DNA of 8,056 nucleotides, taken from positions 1 to 8,056 of the forward strand of contig JACZYI010000075.1 in assembly GCA_022571175.1 (NCBI GenBank), given 5' to 3'. The notes beneath the pieces were generated by a model. It was not told the DNA's origin, searched no databases, and was given only the letters and a program-made list of their open reading frames with translations. Below are positions 1 through 7,097 of this stretch, piece by piece. How positions within the stretch are numbered: the first letter of the stretch is position 1; each line of letters opens with the position of its first letter. This DNA comes from Pseudomonadota bacterium. Lineage in GTDB: Bacteria; Pseudomonadota; Alphaproteobacteria; Sphingomonadales; SMXR01. The translations under genes were made by a program, and so were the position numbers.

Positions 1-46
1 GACCTGTGGTGCCGTCGGTGAGTAGTTCAATTGTCTCATATGCCAT
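1..46 (-). CDS. Probable enoyl-CoA hydratase (methylglutaconyl-CoA hydratase-like), N-terminus only
   Basis: Only the first 15 codons lie in the window, reading MAYETIELLTDGTTG before the left edge. The start is supported by an AAGGAG Shine-Dalgarno eight bases upstream and by its position 25 bp after the stop of the carboxylase beta subunit on the same strand. A short opening strand of the type 'YETIEL...DG' is common at the N-terminus of crotonase-family proteins. In Liu/leucine operons the gene after the MCC beta subunit usually encodes 3-methylglutaconyl-CoA hydratase (LiuC), which hydrates the carboxylase product to HMG-CoA. The family call therefore rests mostly on gene order, because no catalytic residues are visible. 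Another short-chain acyl-CoA enzyme is possible. Confidence 0.6.
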   Translation of the reverse strand, partial: MAYETIELLTDGTTG

Positions 47-54
47 TCCCGCTC

Positions 55-60
55 TCCTTA
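55..60 (-). promoter_or_regulatory. Shine-Dalgarno of the hydratase gene
   Basis: On the minus strand AAGGAG lies eight bases before the ATG at 46. It fixes the start of the truncated gene and shows it is translated independently, although probably from the same transcript as the carboxylase gene. An ATG at 68 on the same strand is in another frame. Confidence 0.75.
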
Positions 61-71
61 CTATTCATTAT

Positions 72-1679
72 CTACATTCGGAAGATGCCAAATTTGGTCT
101 CAGGCACAGGCGCGTTCAGGGCTGCTGACAGGCCCAACCCCAGAACCATGCGTGTTTCTTTGGGGTCGATAATGCCATCGTCCCAAAGGCGGGCGCTCGA
201 ATAATAAGGATGCCCCTGATGTTCGTATTGTTCCAGGAGCGGTTTCTTGAAAGCTTTTTCCTCAGCCTTCGTCCATTTTTCGCCCCGGGCCTCCATGCTG
301 CCCCGTTTAACTGTGGCCAGAACACTGGCCGCTTGTTCTCCGCCCATGACAGAAATTCGCGCATTGGGCCACATCCACAAAAATCGGGGGCCAAAAGCCC
401 GGCCGCACATGCCATAATTTCCGGCCCCAAACGAGCCGCCAATGATGATAGTAAATTTTGGAACCTGAGCGGTGGCCACAGCCGTCACCATTTTTGCACC
501 ATCCTTGGCAATACCGCCAGCCTCATATTTGCTGCCAACCATAAAACCGGTGATATTTTGCAGGAACAGAAGCGGGATGCGCCGCTGGGCACAGAGTTCA
601 ATAAAATGCGTGCCTTTGAGCGCGGATTCTGAAAAAAGAACGCCATTATTGGCAATAATACCAACGGGATAGCCAAATATATGGGCGAACCCGGTCACCA
701 GAGTCTCGCCATAATATTTTTTGAACTCGTCAAACTCGCTGCCGTCCACAATCCGGGCGATCACCTCACGGACATCGTAGGGCTGGCGCACGTCTTTCGG
801 TATTATGCCGTAAATTTCAGCAGGATCGTAAAGCGGTTCTTTTGGCTCTTTTAATTTAAGATCAATAAATTTTTCCCGGTTCAGATTTGAGATGATCCGG
901 CGAGTGGTATTGAGTGCGTCCCGATCACTCTTTGCCAGATGATCGGTAACGCCTGAGATCCTTGAATGCAGATCGCCTCCGCCGAGCTCTTCAGCCGACA
1001 CAATTTCGCCGGTGGCCGCTTTCACCAGGGGAGGCCCGCCCAGAAAAATAGTCGCCTGATTTTGAACAATGATACATTCGTCGGCCAGGGCAGGTACATA
1101 GGCGCCACCCGCCGTGCAAGACCCCATCACCACCGCAATTTGAGGGATGGCTTTTGCCGAGAGATTGGCCTGGTTATAAAAAATACGACCAAAGTGGTTC
1201 TTGTCAGGAAAGACCTCATCCTGATTGGGTAAATTAGCTCCGCCTGAATCCACCAGATAAATACAGGGCAAATTATTCTCCAGGGCAATTTCCTGAGCGC
1301 GCAAATGCTTTTTGACCGTAAGCGGGTAATATGTGCCACCTTTTACTGTGGCATCATTGCAAACGATCACGCATTCCTGGCCCGAGACCCGGCCAATTCC
1401 GGTTATGATTCCAGCCGCCGGAATATGGGCGTCATACATGTCATAGGCAGCCAGTTGAGAGAATTCCAGAAAAGCCGTGCCAGGATCCAGCAAATGCTCA
1501 ACCCGGTCGCGGGGCAACAGTTTTCCCCTTGAAAGGTGCCGTTCCCGGGCCCTTTCATTGCCTCCAATAGCAATATTAGCAATTTTTTCTTCCAGATCTC
1601 TGACCAGGACAAGCATGGCATCAGCATTGGCCTTGAAGGCCTGACTACCCGCGTCTATGGTGGATGCTATTTTGCTCAT
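72..1679 (-). CDS. liuB: Methylcrotonyl-CoA carboxylase beta (carboxyltransferase) subunit
   Basis: This subunit transfers CO2 from carboxybiotin, carried by the alpha subunit, to 3-methylcrotonyl-CoA, giving 3-methylglutaconyl-CoA in cytosolic leucine/isovalerate catabolism. The 535-residue length is typical of the family. Both crotonase-fold halves of the carboxyltransferase are present. The N-terminal half carries GSCTAGGAYVPA near residues 186-197 and GGGDLHSRISGVTDH near 240. The C-terminal half carries GAGNYGMCGRA and WPNARISVMGGEQAA near residues 410-450, a pattern typical of MCC beta rather than propionyl-CoA carboxylase. The frame is open 31 codons further upstream, but the ATG at 1679 is preferred: it has GGAG seven bases upstream and begins the usual 'MSKI' type N-terminus, while the extension would run through the divergent promoter. 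The alternative is geranyl-CoA carboxylase (AtuC), which is less likely with a hydratase following. The name mccB is a synonym. Confidence 0.95.
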   Translation of the reverse strand: MSKIASTIDAGSQAFKANADAMLVLVRDLEEKIANIAIGGNERARERHLSRGKLLPRDRVEHLLDPGTAFLEFSQLAAYDMYDAHIPAAGIITGIGRVSGQECVIVCNDATVKGGTYYPLTVKKHLRAQEIALENNLPCIYLVDSGGANLPNQDEVFPDKNHFGRIFYNQANLSAKAIPQIAVVMGSCTAGGAYVPALADECIIVQNQATIFLGGPPLVKAATGEIVSAEELGGGDLHSRISGVTDHLAKSDRDALNTTRRIISNLNREKFIDLKLKEPKEPLYDPAEIYGIIPKDVRQPYDVREVIARIVDGSEFDEFKKYYGETLVTGFAHIFGYPVGIIANNGVLFSESALKGTHFIELCAQRRIPLLFLQNITGFMVGSKYEAGGIAKDGAKMVTAVATAQVPKFTIIIGGSFGAGNYGMCGRAFGPRFLWMWPNARISVMGGEQAASVLATVKRGSMEARGEKWTKAEEKAFKKPLLEQYEHQGHPYYSSARLWDDGIIDPKETRMVLGLGLSAALNAPVPETKFGIFRM

Positions 1680-1686
1680 TATGGTA

Positions 1687-1690
1687 CTCC
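1687..1690 (-). promoter_or_regulatory. Shine-Dalgarno that decides the carboxylase start
   Basis: The minus strand reads GGAG, then seven bases, then ATG at 1679. No comparable site precedes the longer in-frame start at 1772, so this supports the 535-residue protein over a 566-residue one. Confidence 0.75.
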
Positions 1691-1722
1691 ATAAGGATTT
1701 TGTCAGCCTGACGCAAGCGAGC

Positions 1723-1751
1723 TTGACAGAGCTTAGTGGAAAGATAACAAT
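1723..1751 (+). promoter_or_regulatory. Putative sigma-70 promoter of the LysR gene
   Basis: A perfect TTGACA -35 box (1723-1728) is followed after 17 bp by AACAAT (1746-1751, four of six -10 bases). The start point would fall near 1758, inside the inner palindrome, leaving a leader of about 36 bases. The -10 overlaps the left outer arm of the dyad and the -10 of the opposing promoter, so both promoters could not be fully occupied at once. The -10 match is mediocre. Confidence 0.4.
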
Positions 1752-1772
1752 AGAACAAATCGTTTGTTTCAA
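1744..1772 (-). promoter_or_regulatory. Putative sigma-70 promoter of the leucine-degradation operon
   Basis: On the minus strand a TTGAAA -35 box (plus-strand 1767-1772, five of six consensus bases) is followed after exactly 17 bp by TGTTAT (1744-1749, four of six, including the final AT). Transcription would begin around 1737, giving a leader of nearly 60 bases before the carboxylase ATG. Both boxes lie inside or on the arms of the dyad centred at 1761, so a bound regulator would contact the promoter directly. This is a prediction by eye. Confidence 0.45.
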
Positions 1773-1778
1773 TGTTAT
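1744..1778. promoter_or_regulatory. Two-tier dyad, probable LysR operator
   Basis: An inner inverted repeat, AACAAA-TCG-TTTGTT (1754-1768), and an outer one, ATAACA (1744-1749) with TGTTAT (1773-1778), share the same centre at base 1761. One more symmetric pair (1751 with 1771) lies between them. Two concentric perfect 6-bp arms at one centre are unlikely to be accidental in 114 bp. LysR-type regulators usually bind as tetramers over extended dyads between divergent genes, which fits. The inner repeat does not itself give a T-N11-A pair at its centre; it gives A-N11-T. The binding protein is inferred from position only. Confidence 0.6.
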
Positions 1779-1793
1779 TGATAGAAATTATCT

Positions 1794-2690
1794 ATGTTTG
1801 AACTTTATCAATTGCGATATTTCCTGGCTATTGTGGAAACGGGCAATTTTACCAAAGCTGCTGAACGCGCCTGCGTAACCCAGCCAACCCTGTCTGTGGG
1901 CATTAAAAAGCTTGAAAGTCTTTTGGGTACGGCACTTTTTCATCGATCATCCCGGCGTGTTTTCCTCACTGAAGCCGGCGTGCGGTTTGTCGATCGTGCC
2001 AAATCCATTTTATTCGAGTGCAATCAGGCGGCGCTGGAAATGAAGCATGTGGAAAATCCCGAAGTTATTCGGCTGGGTGTGCTCATGACACTCCCCAATA
2101 TTTTGATCGCCCGGCTGGTGGCCGATTTCAAACGAGAGGATGCGGGCGCTGTGATCGAACTTTTTGAAGGCACGGAACAGGAAATCGTAAACCGTCTGGA
2201 CGAGGGCAGCATTGATCTGGCCATCTCGCTTATCAGGGGTGATGAGGAGTACAAGACCGTTCGGTTGTTTGATGAAGGCTATATGCTGGTTCTGGCCCGG
2301 GACCACCCGTTGGCCAAACGAGAGATGCTGGCGGCGCGTGATTTGGCCAATGAGAATATGGTGGTACGCACCAGATGCGAAGTCTTGAGCGAAACAAGCC
2401 GTTATTTTACCGATCACAATGTGCGTCCCCGGTTGGTTTATCGAACCGAACAGGATGAACGAGCGCTACAGATGGTGGCGGCAGGGCTCGGCGCAACCGT
2501 GGCACCCGCTTCCTATATTCGACCAGATATTGCCCTTATCAAACTCCGTGGTTTCGATCATCGAAGGCGGGTGGCGCTCCTGAAGTCAAAACATAATTCC
2601 TCTGAGGACGGATCAGCCCTGATTGCCCGTTTTGAAGCTTTTATATGCAGTCAGGACTGGGAAAAGGCGAAAGTCATGACGGCGGCATGA
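1794..2690 (+). CDS. LysR-family transcriptional regulator
   Basis: This is a cytosolic DNA-binding regulator that usually senses a small molecule. Its 298 residues match the family length of about 300. Residues 4-63 form the winged helix-turn-helix, with the family pattern 'LRYFLAIVETGNFTKAA', then 'TQPTLSVGIKKLE', then 'LFHRSSRRVFLTEAG'. A linker helix follows, and residues from about 88 to the C-terminus form the two-lobed effector-binding domain, beginning 'VIRLGVL'. An in-frame stop nine bases before the ATG rules out a longer protein. No good Shine-Dalgarno is visible before this start, so translation may be weak. The gene is divergent from the carboxylase gene across a dyad-bearing region, the usual arrangement for a LysR protein controlling its neighbour and itself. 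The efflux genes downstream are an alternative target. It is not the MerR-type LiuR or TetR-type LiuQ known in other proteobacteria. The effector cannot be told from sequence. Confidence 0.93.
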   Translation: MFELYQLRYFLAIVETGNFTKAAERACVTQPTLSVGIKKLESLLGTALFHRSSRRVFLTEAGVRFVDRAKSILFECNQAALEMKHVENPEVIRLGVLMTLPNILIARLVADFKREDAGAVIELFEGTEQEIVNRLDEGSIDLAISLIRGDEEYKTVRLFDEGYMLVLARDHPLAKREMLAARDLANENMVVRTRCEVLSETSRYFTDHNVRPRLVYRTEQDERALQMVAAGLGATVAPASYIRPDIALIKLRGFDHRRRVALLKSKHNSSEDGSALIARFEAFICSQDWEKAKVMTAA

Positions 2691-2831
2691 TCATATTATC
2701 CTGTCAGATGCTCATGGGGTCGAATTTTGGGCGACAAAAGTACATTCAGCCTTTATAAACAGGCTCTTCGGGCATCCGGAGTCATGGTCGATAGCAGGGT
2801 CAGAAAAATTTCGGCCAAGCGAGGGAAAATT
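2691..2831 (+). other. Intergenic region between LysR and the adaptor gene, with a small inverted repeat
   Basis: This 141-bp stretch could carry a promoter for the efflux genes or part of a longer N-terminus for the adaptor. The adaptor frame is open from a TTG at 2727. The stretch contains an inverted repeat AGCCT (2748-2752) and AGGCT (2761-2765) around an AT-rich TTATAAAC loop, whose TTATAA resembles a -10 box. No convincing -35 sits at the right distance, and no T-run follows, so it does not look like a terminator. Read-through from LysR is possible. Confidence 0.4.
2821..2824 (+). promoter_or_regulatory. Shine-Dalgarno-like site favouring the adaptor start at 2832
   Basis: GAGG (extended as GAGGGA) lies seven bases before the ATG at 2832. 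The competing ATG at 2784 has a GGAG only two bases away, too close to work well, and the TTG at 2727 has nothing clear upstream. Confidence 0.5.
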
Positions 2832-3920
2832 ATGCAAAAAGGCGTTTCAATCTTTTGGGCTGTGGCGTTCGGGATTGTCATCGCGGGGATATATTTTTCA
2901 TTTTTCAACCTCTCCGATGGTGAAAACAGACAGCGAAATCTTAATAGTGCCATTCCTGTCCAGGTCGCAAGCATCCATGAGGTGCAATTTTCAGACATTC
3001 TGGAAGCTCTTGGTACGGCGCGCGCTAACGAATCCGTCGATTTGACAGCACGGGTTTCCGAGACCGTGGAAAAAGTCTATTTTGATGATGGGCAGATGAT
3101 CGAGATTGGCGAAATTCTGGTTGAACTCACCAATTCAGAAGAGCGGGCTCAAGTGGCCGAGGCAGAAGCCAACGCCAAAGAAGCTCAACAACAATATGAT
3201 CGAGTCGCTGATCTGGTTCGCACCGGCAACGCATCGGGAGCTGTTTTGGATGAGCGGCTGCGTGCACTGGAGGCAGCGCGTTCCCGGCTTGAGGCCAGTA
3301 AAGCGAGATTGGCAGATCGCATTATCCGGGCACCTTTTTCCGGCGTGCTCGGGCTTAGGAATATAAGTCCGGGGGCACTGGTCTCACCCGGTACGATTAT
3401 TACCACGCTTGATGATGTGGATTTGATCAAGCTGGATTTTTCCGTACCTGAGCGTTTTATCGCTTCCCTCGCGCAAGGTCGGCCCATCGTCGCTTTGGCG
3501 GCAGCGTTTCCTGACCGTATATTTGAGGGAGCGGTTGCAACTATTTCCCCGCGGGTTGATCCGGTCACCAGAGCTATCACCATCCGCGCCGAAATGCCAA
3601 ATCCAGACCGGCTGCTCCGGCCAGGCATGTTGCTGACAATAAAATTGATTAATGATGAAAGAATGACACTTGCTGTACCCGCGGCAGCCCTCGTGCCTGT
3701 TGGCTCAGTGCAATATGTCTATGTGCTTGGGGAGCATAACCGCGTTGCCCGAACGGCCATAATCACCGGACAAAGGCAAAATGATTTTGTAGAAGTCCTG
3801 AGCGGTCTGCAGGTTGGAGATGAAGTTGTTGTTTCTGGCACCATGCGGCTCCGCGATGGTTCGACCATTCGAATCCCTGGCCGTGAAATCGAGCAAGATC
3901 AAGCGCAAAGGCCTGAATAA
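2832..3920 (+). CDS. RND efflux periplasmic adaptor (membrane fusion protein, AcrA/HlyD type)
   Basis: The adaptor bridges the inner-membrane RND pump to an outer-membrane channel. From the chosen start the protein has 362 residues. A hydrophobic segment at residues 5-25 anchors it in the inner membrane, and no lipobox cysteine is present. The first half of the lipoyl domain follows at about 68-98 ('VDLTARVSETVEKVYFDDGQ'). A short alpha-helical hairpin rich in Ala, Glu and Arg spans about 100-162. The second lipoyl half begins 'IRAPFSGVLG' and runs to about 192. Beta-barrel and membrane-proximal domains complete it ('RPGMLLTI', 'VPAAALVPV', 'GLQVGDEVV'). The permease gene follows after 26 bp, so the two are almost certainly co-transcribed. 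The start is uncertain: an in-frame ATG at 2784 would add 16 basic residues and a TTG at 2727 would add 35. Exported substrates cannot be inferred. Confidence 0.92.
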   Translation: MQKGVSIFWAVAFGIVIAGIYFSFFNLSDGENRQRNLNSAIPVQVASIHEVQFSDILEALGTARANESVDLTARVSETVEKVYFDDGQMIEIGEILVELTNSEERAQVAEAEANAKEAQQQYDRVADLVRTGNASGAVLDERLRALEAARSRLEASKARLADRIIRAPFSGVLGLRNISPGALVSPGTIITTLDDVDLIKLDFSVPERFIASLAQGRPIVALAAAFPDRIFEGAVATISPRVDPVTRAITIRAEMPNPDRLLRPGMLLTIKLINDERMTLAVPAAALVPVGSVQYVYVLGEHNRVARTAIITGQRQNDFVEVLSGLQVGDEVVVSGTMRLRDGSTIRIPGREIEQDQAQRPE

Positions 3921-3932
3921 GGCAGAGAGGTC

Positions 3933-3939
3933 AGGAGGT
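3933..3939 (+). promoter_or_regulatory. Strong Shine-Dalgarno of the RND permease gene
   Basis: AGGAGGT, complementary to the 16S rRNA 3' end, lies seven bases before the ATG at 3947. It fixes the permease start and suggests efficient translation within the adaptor-permease transcript. Confidence 0.85.
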
Positions 3940-3946
3940 AAAATAG

Positions 3947-6900
3947 ATGATTTTATCCGATGTTTCAGTCAAGCGCCCTGTCCTTGCCATTGTCATGAGT
4001 CTGCTATTGATTGTCTTTGGCGTGCTTTCATTCCAGAATCTTCCGGTCCGGGAAATGCCCGACATAGAATTTCCCATCGTCAATGTGGTGACAGGTTATC
4101 CGGGCGCTTCGGCTATCGTGGTTGAGAACCGTATAACCAGGCTGGTTGAAGATCAGATTAGCGGGATAACCGGAATAAAATCCCTGAATTCTACCAGCCG
4201 GGATGGACGGTCATCGGTTGTGATTGAATTCAAGACCAGTCGCAACATTGATTCTGCAGCCAATGATGTGCGCGAACGTGTCTCACGTATTCTGGACGCG
4301 CTGCCGGAAGAAGCCAATCCGCCTGAAGTTTTCAAGGTCAATGCCGATGACAGGGCAATAATGTGGTTTACCCTGACCAGCCCGGTCATGGATGAATTGC
4401 AAATTACCGATTATGCCCGGCGAAATCTTCTGGACCGTTTCTCTGTTGTGGACGGGGTGGCTCGAATTCAGATTGGCGGCGAGCAACGCTATGCCATGCG
4501 CATCTGGCTGGACCGACAGCAACTGGCGGCTCGGGGTTTGACGGTGGGCGACGTAGAGCAGGCGCTGCGGGCTGAAAATACAGAATTACCGGGCGGCTCA
4601 ATCGAGGCGGGAGACCGGGACTTTACGGTTCGAATGGTCCGTGGTTATCTGACCGTGGATGATTTCCGGAACCTGGTATTGCGAGAAGGGGCTGATGGCC
4701 ATTTGACCCGTCTGGGTGAGGTTGCCCGCGTCGAACTCGCGGCCAACGAGGATCGCCGTACCTTTCGCCGAAATGGTCTGACCAGTGTGGGCATCGGCAT
4801 CGTCAAACAATCCACATCCAATACCCTTGCTGTGGCCCAGGCAGCCAAAGCCGAGGCCTTGCGTATTGCCGAGACCCTGCCCGAATCCATGGACATCAGT
4901 TTGACCTATGACAGCTCCATCTTTGTGGAACGTGCTATCGAGGAGGTCTATCGCACATTATTCATTGCCGTTGGGCTTGTGGTGTTGGTCATTTATTTGT
5001 TCTTGGGCAACATCAGGGCGGCGTTGATACCCTCTATTACCGTACCGGTCAGCCTGATTGCTACTTTCTCTCTGCTGGATGCCTTTGGGTTTTCGATCAA
5101 TATGCTAACCCTGCTTGCGATGGTTCTGGCCATCGGGCTGGTAGTGGACGACGCCATAGTGGTGCTTGAAAATATCTACCGGCGCATAGAAAAGGGAGAG
5201 CCAGCGCTTTTGGCAGCCTACAACGGCGCCCGCCAGGTAGCTTTTGCGGTAATTGCAACCACGCTTGTGCTGATCGGTGTTTTTGTACCGGTGATATTTC
5301 TTGAGGGCAATATTGGCCGTCTGTTTGCAGAACTGGCCCTGACACTCTCGGCGGCTGTGGGATTCTCAAGTTTTGTCGCCCTTACATTGTCGCCAATGAT
5401 GTGCTCCAAGCTCCTGAGCCGGAAGGCAAAAAAGACCTGGCTGACAACCAAAATGGAATCCGCCTTTAAGCGACTTCGGGAGGCCTATGGAAGGATTCTC
5501 CATATTTCATTTGCCAGCAAGGGTGCTGTTTACGTGGCGCTTCTGGGCTCCATCCTGGTGAGTTATGGTCTGATTTCAAAAATCCCAACCGAGTTCACCC
5601 CCAAAGAAGACAGGGGCAATCTTTTTATCAGTTTTCGCGGTGCCGAGGGCACCAGCTTTGATCTCACCCGCAAGGCCGCTCTGCAGGTAGAAGAAAAGCT
5701 CACAGCCGGTATGGAGCTGGGCCTGATTGAGCGTATTCTAGTTATCGTTCCAGGCTTTGGCCAGGGCTCCTCTTTTAATTCCGGCATGGTCTTTACCGTC
5801 TTGCCCGAATGGGAAGAGCGCACCGTCTCGACCGAGGAAGTGGCACAATGGATTAACCAGCAGGTTCGGGATATTACCGATGTTCAGGTTTTTGTGGGAC
5901 AATTTGGGAGTAGAGGATTTGGTGCGCCTGTGCAGTTTGTGATCGGTGGTAATGAATATTCTGACCTTGTGCGTTTCAGGGACATTTTGCAGGTTGGCCT
6001 TGCCAATTACCCTGGCCTGATCGGTGTTGATTTTGACTATCGGGAAACCCAGCCACAAGTGAGGGTCGAGATTGATCGCAACCGGGCTGCTGATCTGGGA
6101 GTTTCTGTCCAAACCGTAGGCCGCACGCTTGAGACCCTCCTGGGTGGTCGCCGGGTCACAACCTTTGTTGATCGGGGAGAGGAATATGACGTAGTGCTGC
6201 AGGCGGCGGATGAAGACCGGGCTGAATTGAGTGATATCAGCAATATTTATGTGCGTTCATCCCGCAGCGGCGATCTCATCCCGCTTTCCAGTCTTGTCTC
6301 AGTCCGGGAAGTGGCGGATGCCGGGTCGCTCAACAGATTTAATAAAATACGCGCCCTCACATTATCCGCGCGGCTGGCACCTGGATATAGCCTCGGGGAA
6401 GTTATCGATTATCTGGATCTGTTGGTTCAAGAACAGATACCGGATGCGGTGATGACGGACTTGAAGGGCGAATCCCGCGAGCTGCGAGAATCAAGTAATG
6501 CTGTAGCCTTTACCTTTCTAATGGCCTTGCTGGTAGTGTTTTTGATTTTGGCCGCTCAGTTTGAAAGCTTCATTCATCCCTTCATCATCATGTTGACCGT
6601 GCCCATGGCGATCGCAGGAGGTCTTTTTGGGCTCTATGCTGCTGGCATGACGCTCAATATCTATAGTCAGGTAGGCATTATTATTTTGGTGGGTCTTGCG
6701 ACCAAAAATGGCATTCTGATCGTGGAGTTTGCCAATCAGCTCAGAGACCTCGGGTATGATGTGGAAAGCGCGGTGGTTGAGGCTGCCAAAATCCGGCTCC
6801 GGCCGATTATCATGACTGGCCTTTCCACTTCCATCGGCTCCATGCCGCTGGTTCTGGCCATAGGCCCGGGCTCGATTAGTCGCAGCGCAATCGGCATTGT

Positions 6901-7063
6901 AATCGTTACTGGCGTTATTTTTGCCACCTTCTTTACGCTTTTCGTGATCCCGGTTTTTTACCGCATGCTGGCCGGGTATACAGGCTCGCCAGGTCGGGTA
7001 GCGAAGCTCCTGAGGGGTCAACAGGACGATGCTCTGGACCGGCCTGAAACACCTGCAGAATAA
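3947..7063 (+). CDS. RND multidrug efflux permease (AcrB/HAE-1-like inner-membrane pump)
   Basis: This proton-driven trimeric pump moves hydrophobic or amphiphilic compounds from the periplasm and inner membrane outward through an adaptor and an outer-membrane channel. At 1038 residues it is close to AcrB (1049). The twelve-helix layout with two large periplasmic loops is visible: TM1 at about 9-28, loop to about 330, TM2 at about 336-354, TM7 at about 526-544, second loop to about 850, and TM8 from about 851. The proton relay is intact. TM4 has the Asp pair D401/D402 in 'GLVVDDAIVVLEN' (AcrB D407/D408). TM10 has K920 in 'ATKNGILIVEF' (K940). TM11 has R950 and T957 in 'RLRPIIMTG' (R971, T978). 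The gene should therefore encode an active pump of the drug-exporting rather than the metal (CusA) class. No outer-membrane factor gene follows. Substrate is unknown; family assignment is firm. Confidence 0.96.
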   Translation: MILSDVSVKRPVLAIVMSLLLIVFGVLSFQNLPVREMPDIEFPIVNVVTGYPGASAIVVENRITRLVEDQISGITGIKSLNSTSRDGRSSVVIEFKTSRNIDSAANDVRERVSRILDALPEEANPPEVFKVNADDRAIMWFTLTSPVMDELQITDYARRNLLDRFSVVDGVARIQIGGEQRYAMRIWLDRQQLAARGLTVGDVEQALRAENTELPGGSIEAGDRDFTVRMVRGYLTVDDFRNLVLREGADGHLTRLGEVARVELAANEDRRTFRRNGLTSVGIGIVKQSTSNTLAVAQAAKAEALRIAETLPESMDISLTYDSSIFVERAIEEVYRTLFIAVGLVVLVIYLFLGNIRAALIPSITVPVSLIATFSLLDAFGFSINMLTLLAMVLAIGLVVDDAIVVLENIYRRIEKGEPALLAAYNGARQVAFAVIATTLVLIGVFVPVIFLEGNIGRLFAELALTLSAAVGFSSFVALTLSPMMCSKLLSRKAKKTWLTTKMESAFKRLREAYGRILHISFASKGAVYVALLGSILVSYGLISKIPTEFTPKEDRGNLFISFRGAEGTSFDLTRKAALQVEEKLTAGMELGLIERILVIVPGFGQGSSFNSGMVFTVLPEWEERTVSTEEVAQWINQQVRDITDVQVFVGQFGSRGFGAPVQFVIGGNEYSDLVRFRDILQVGLANYPGLIGVDFDYRETQPQVRVEIDRNRAADLGVSVQTVGRTLETLLGGRRVTTFVDRGEEYDVVLQAADEDRAELSDISNIYVRSSRSGDLIPLSSLVSVREVADAGSLNRFNKIRALTLSARLAPGYSLGEVIDYLDLLVQEQIPDAVMTDLKGESRELRESSNAVAFTFLMALLVVFLILAAQFESFIHPFIIMLTVPMAIAGGLFGLYAAGMTLNIYSQVGIIILVGLATKNGILIVEFANQLRDLGYDVESAVVEAAKIRLRPIIMTGLSTSIGSMPLVLAIGPGSISRSAIGIVIVTGVIFATFFTLFVIPVFYRMLAGYTGSPGRVAKLLRGQQDDALDRPETPAE

Positions 7064-7070
7064 ACTCCAC

Positions 7071-7090
7071 TTATAAAAGTTTATAAAAGG
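7071..7090 (+). repeat. Tandem 10-bp repeat ahead of the peptidase gene
   Basis: TTATAAAAGT (7071-7080) is directly followed by TTATAAAAGG (7081-7090), nine of ten bases identical. The second copy ends in the AAGG that begins the Shine-Dalgarno of the next gene, and each copy contains a TATAAA that could act as a -10 box. The repeat may be a replication-slippage duplication. A regulatory role is possible but unsupported beyond position. Confidence 0.6.
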
Positions 7091-7093
7091 AAG
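7087..7093 (+). promoter_or_regulatory. Shine-Dalgarno of the S9 peptidase gene
   Basis: AAGGAAG ends four bases before the ATG at 7098, with its AGGA core six bases away. It supports this start, which also gives a clean signal peptide. Confidence 0.65.
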
Positions 7094-7097
7094 ACTT

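Noticed and set aside
210..632. A 140-codon plus-strand frame opposite the carboxylase gene
   Set aside because: It lies wholly antisense to highly conserved MCC beta motifs and has no ribosome-binding site or recognisable domain.
2748..2765. Inverted repeat AGCCT...AGGCT considered as a terminator after LysR or as the efflux promoter
   Set aside because: The arms are only 5 bp and no T-run follows on either strand. The TTATAA in the loop lacks a -35 box at a workable distance.
7064..7097. Possible terminator between the permease and peptidase genes
   Set aside because: No GC-rich stem is present; the gap is mostly the AT-rich tandem repeat and the Shine-Dalgarno.
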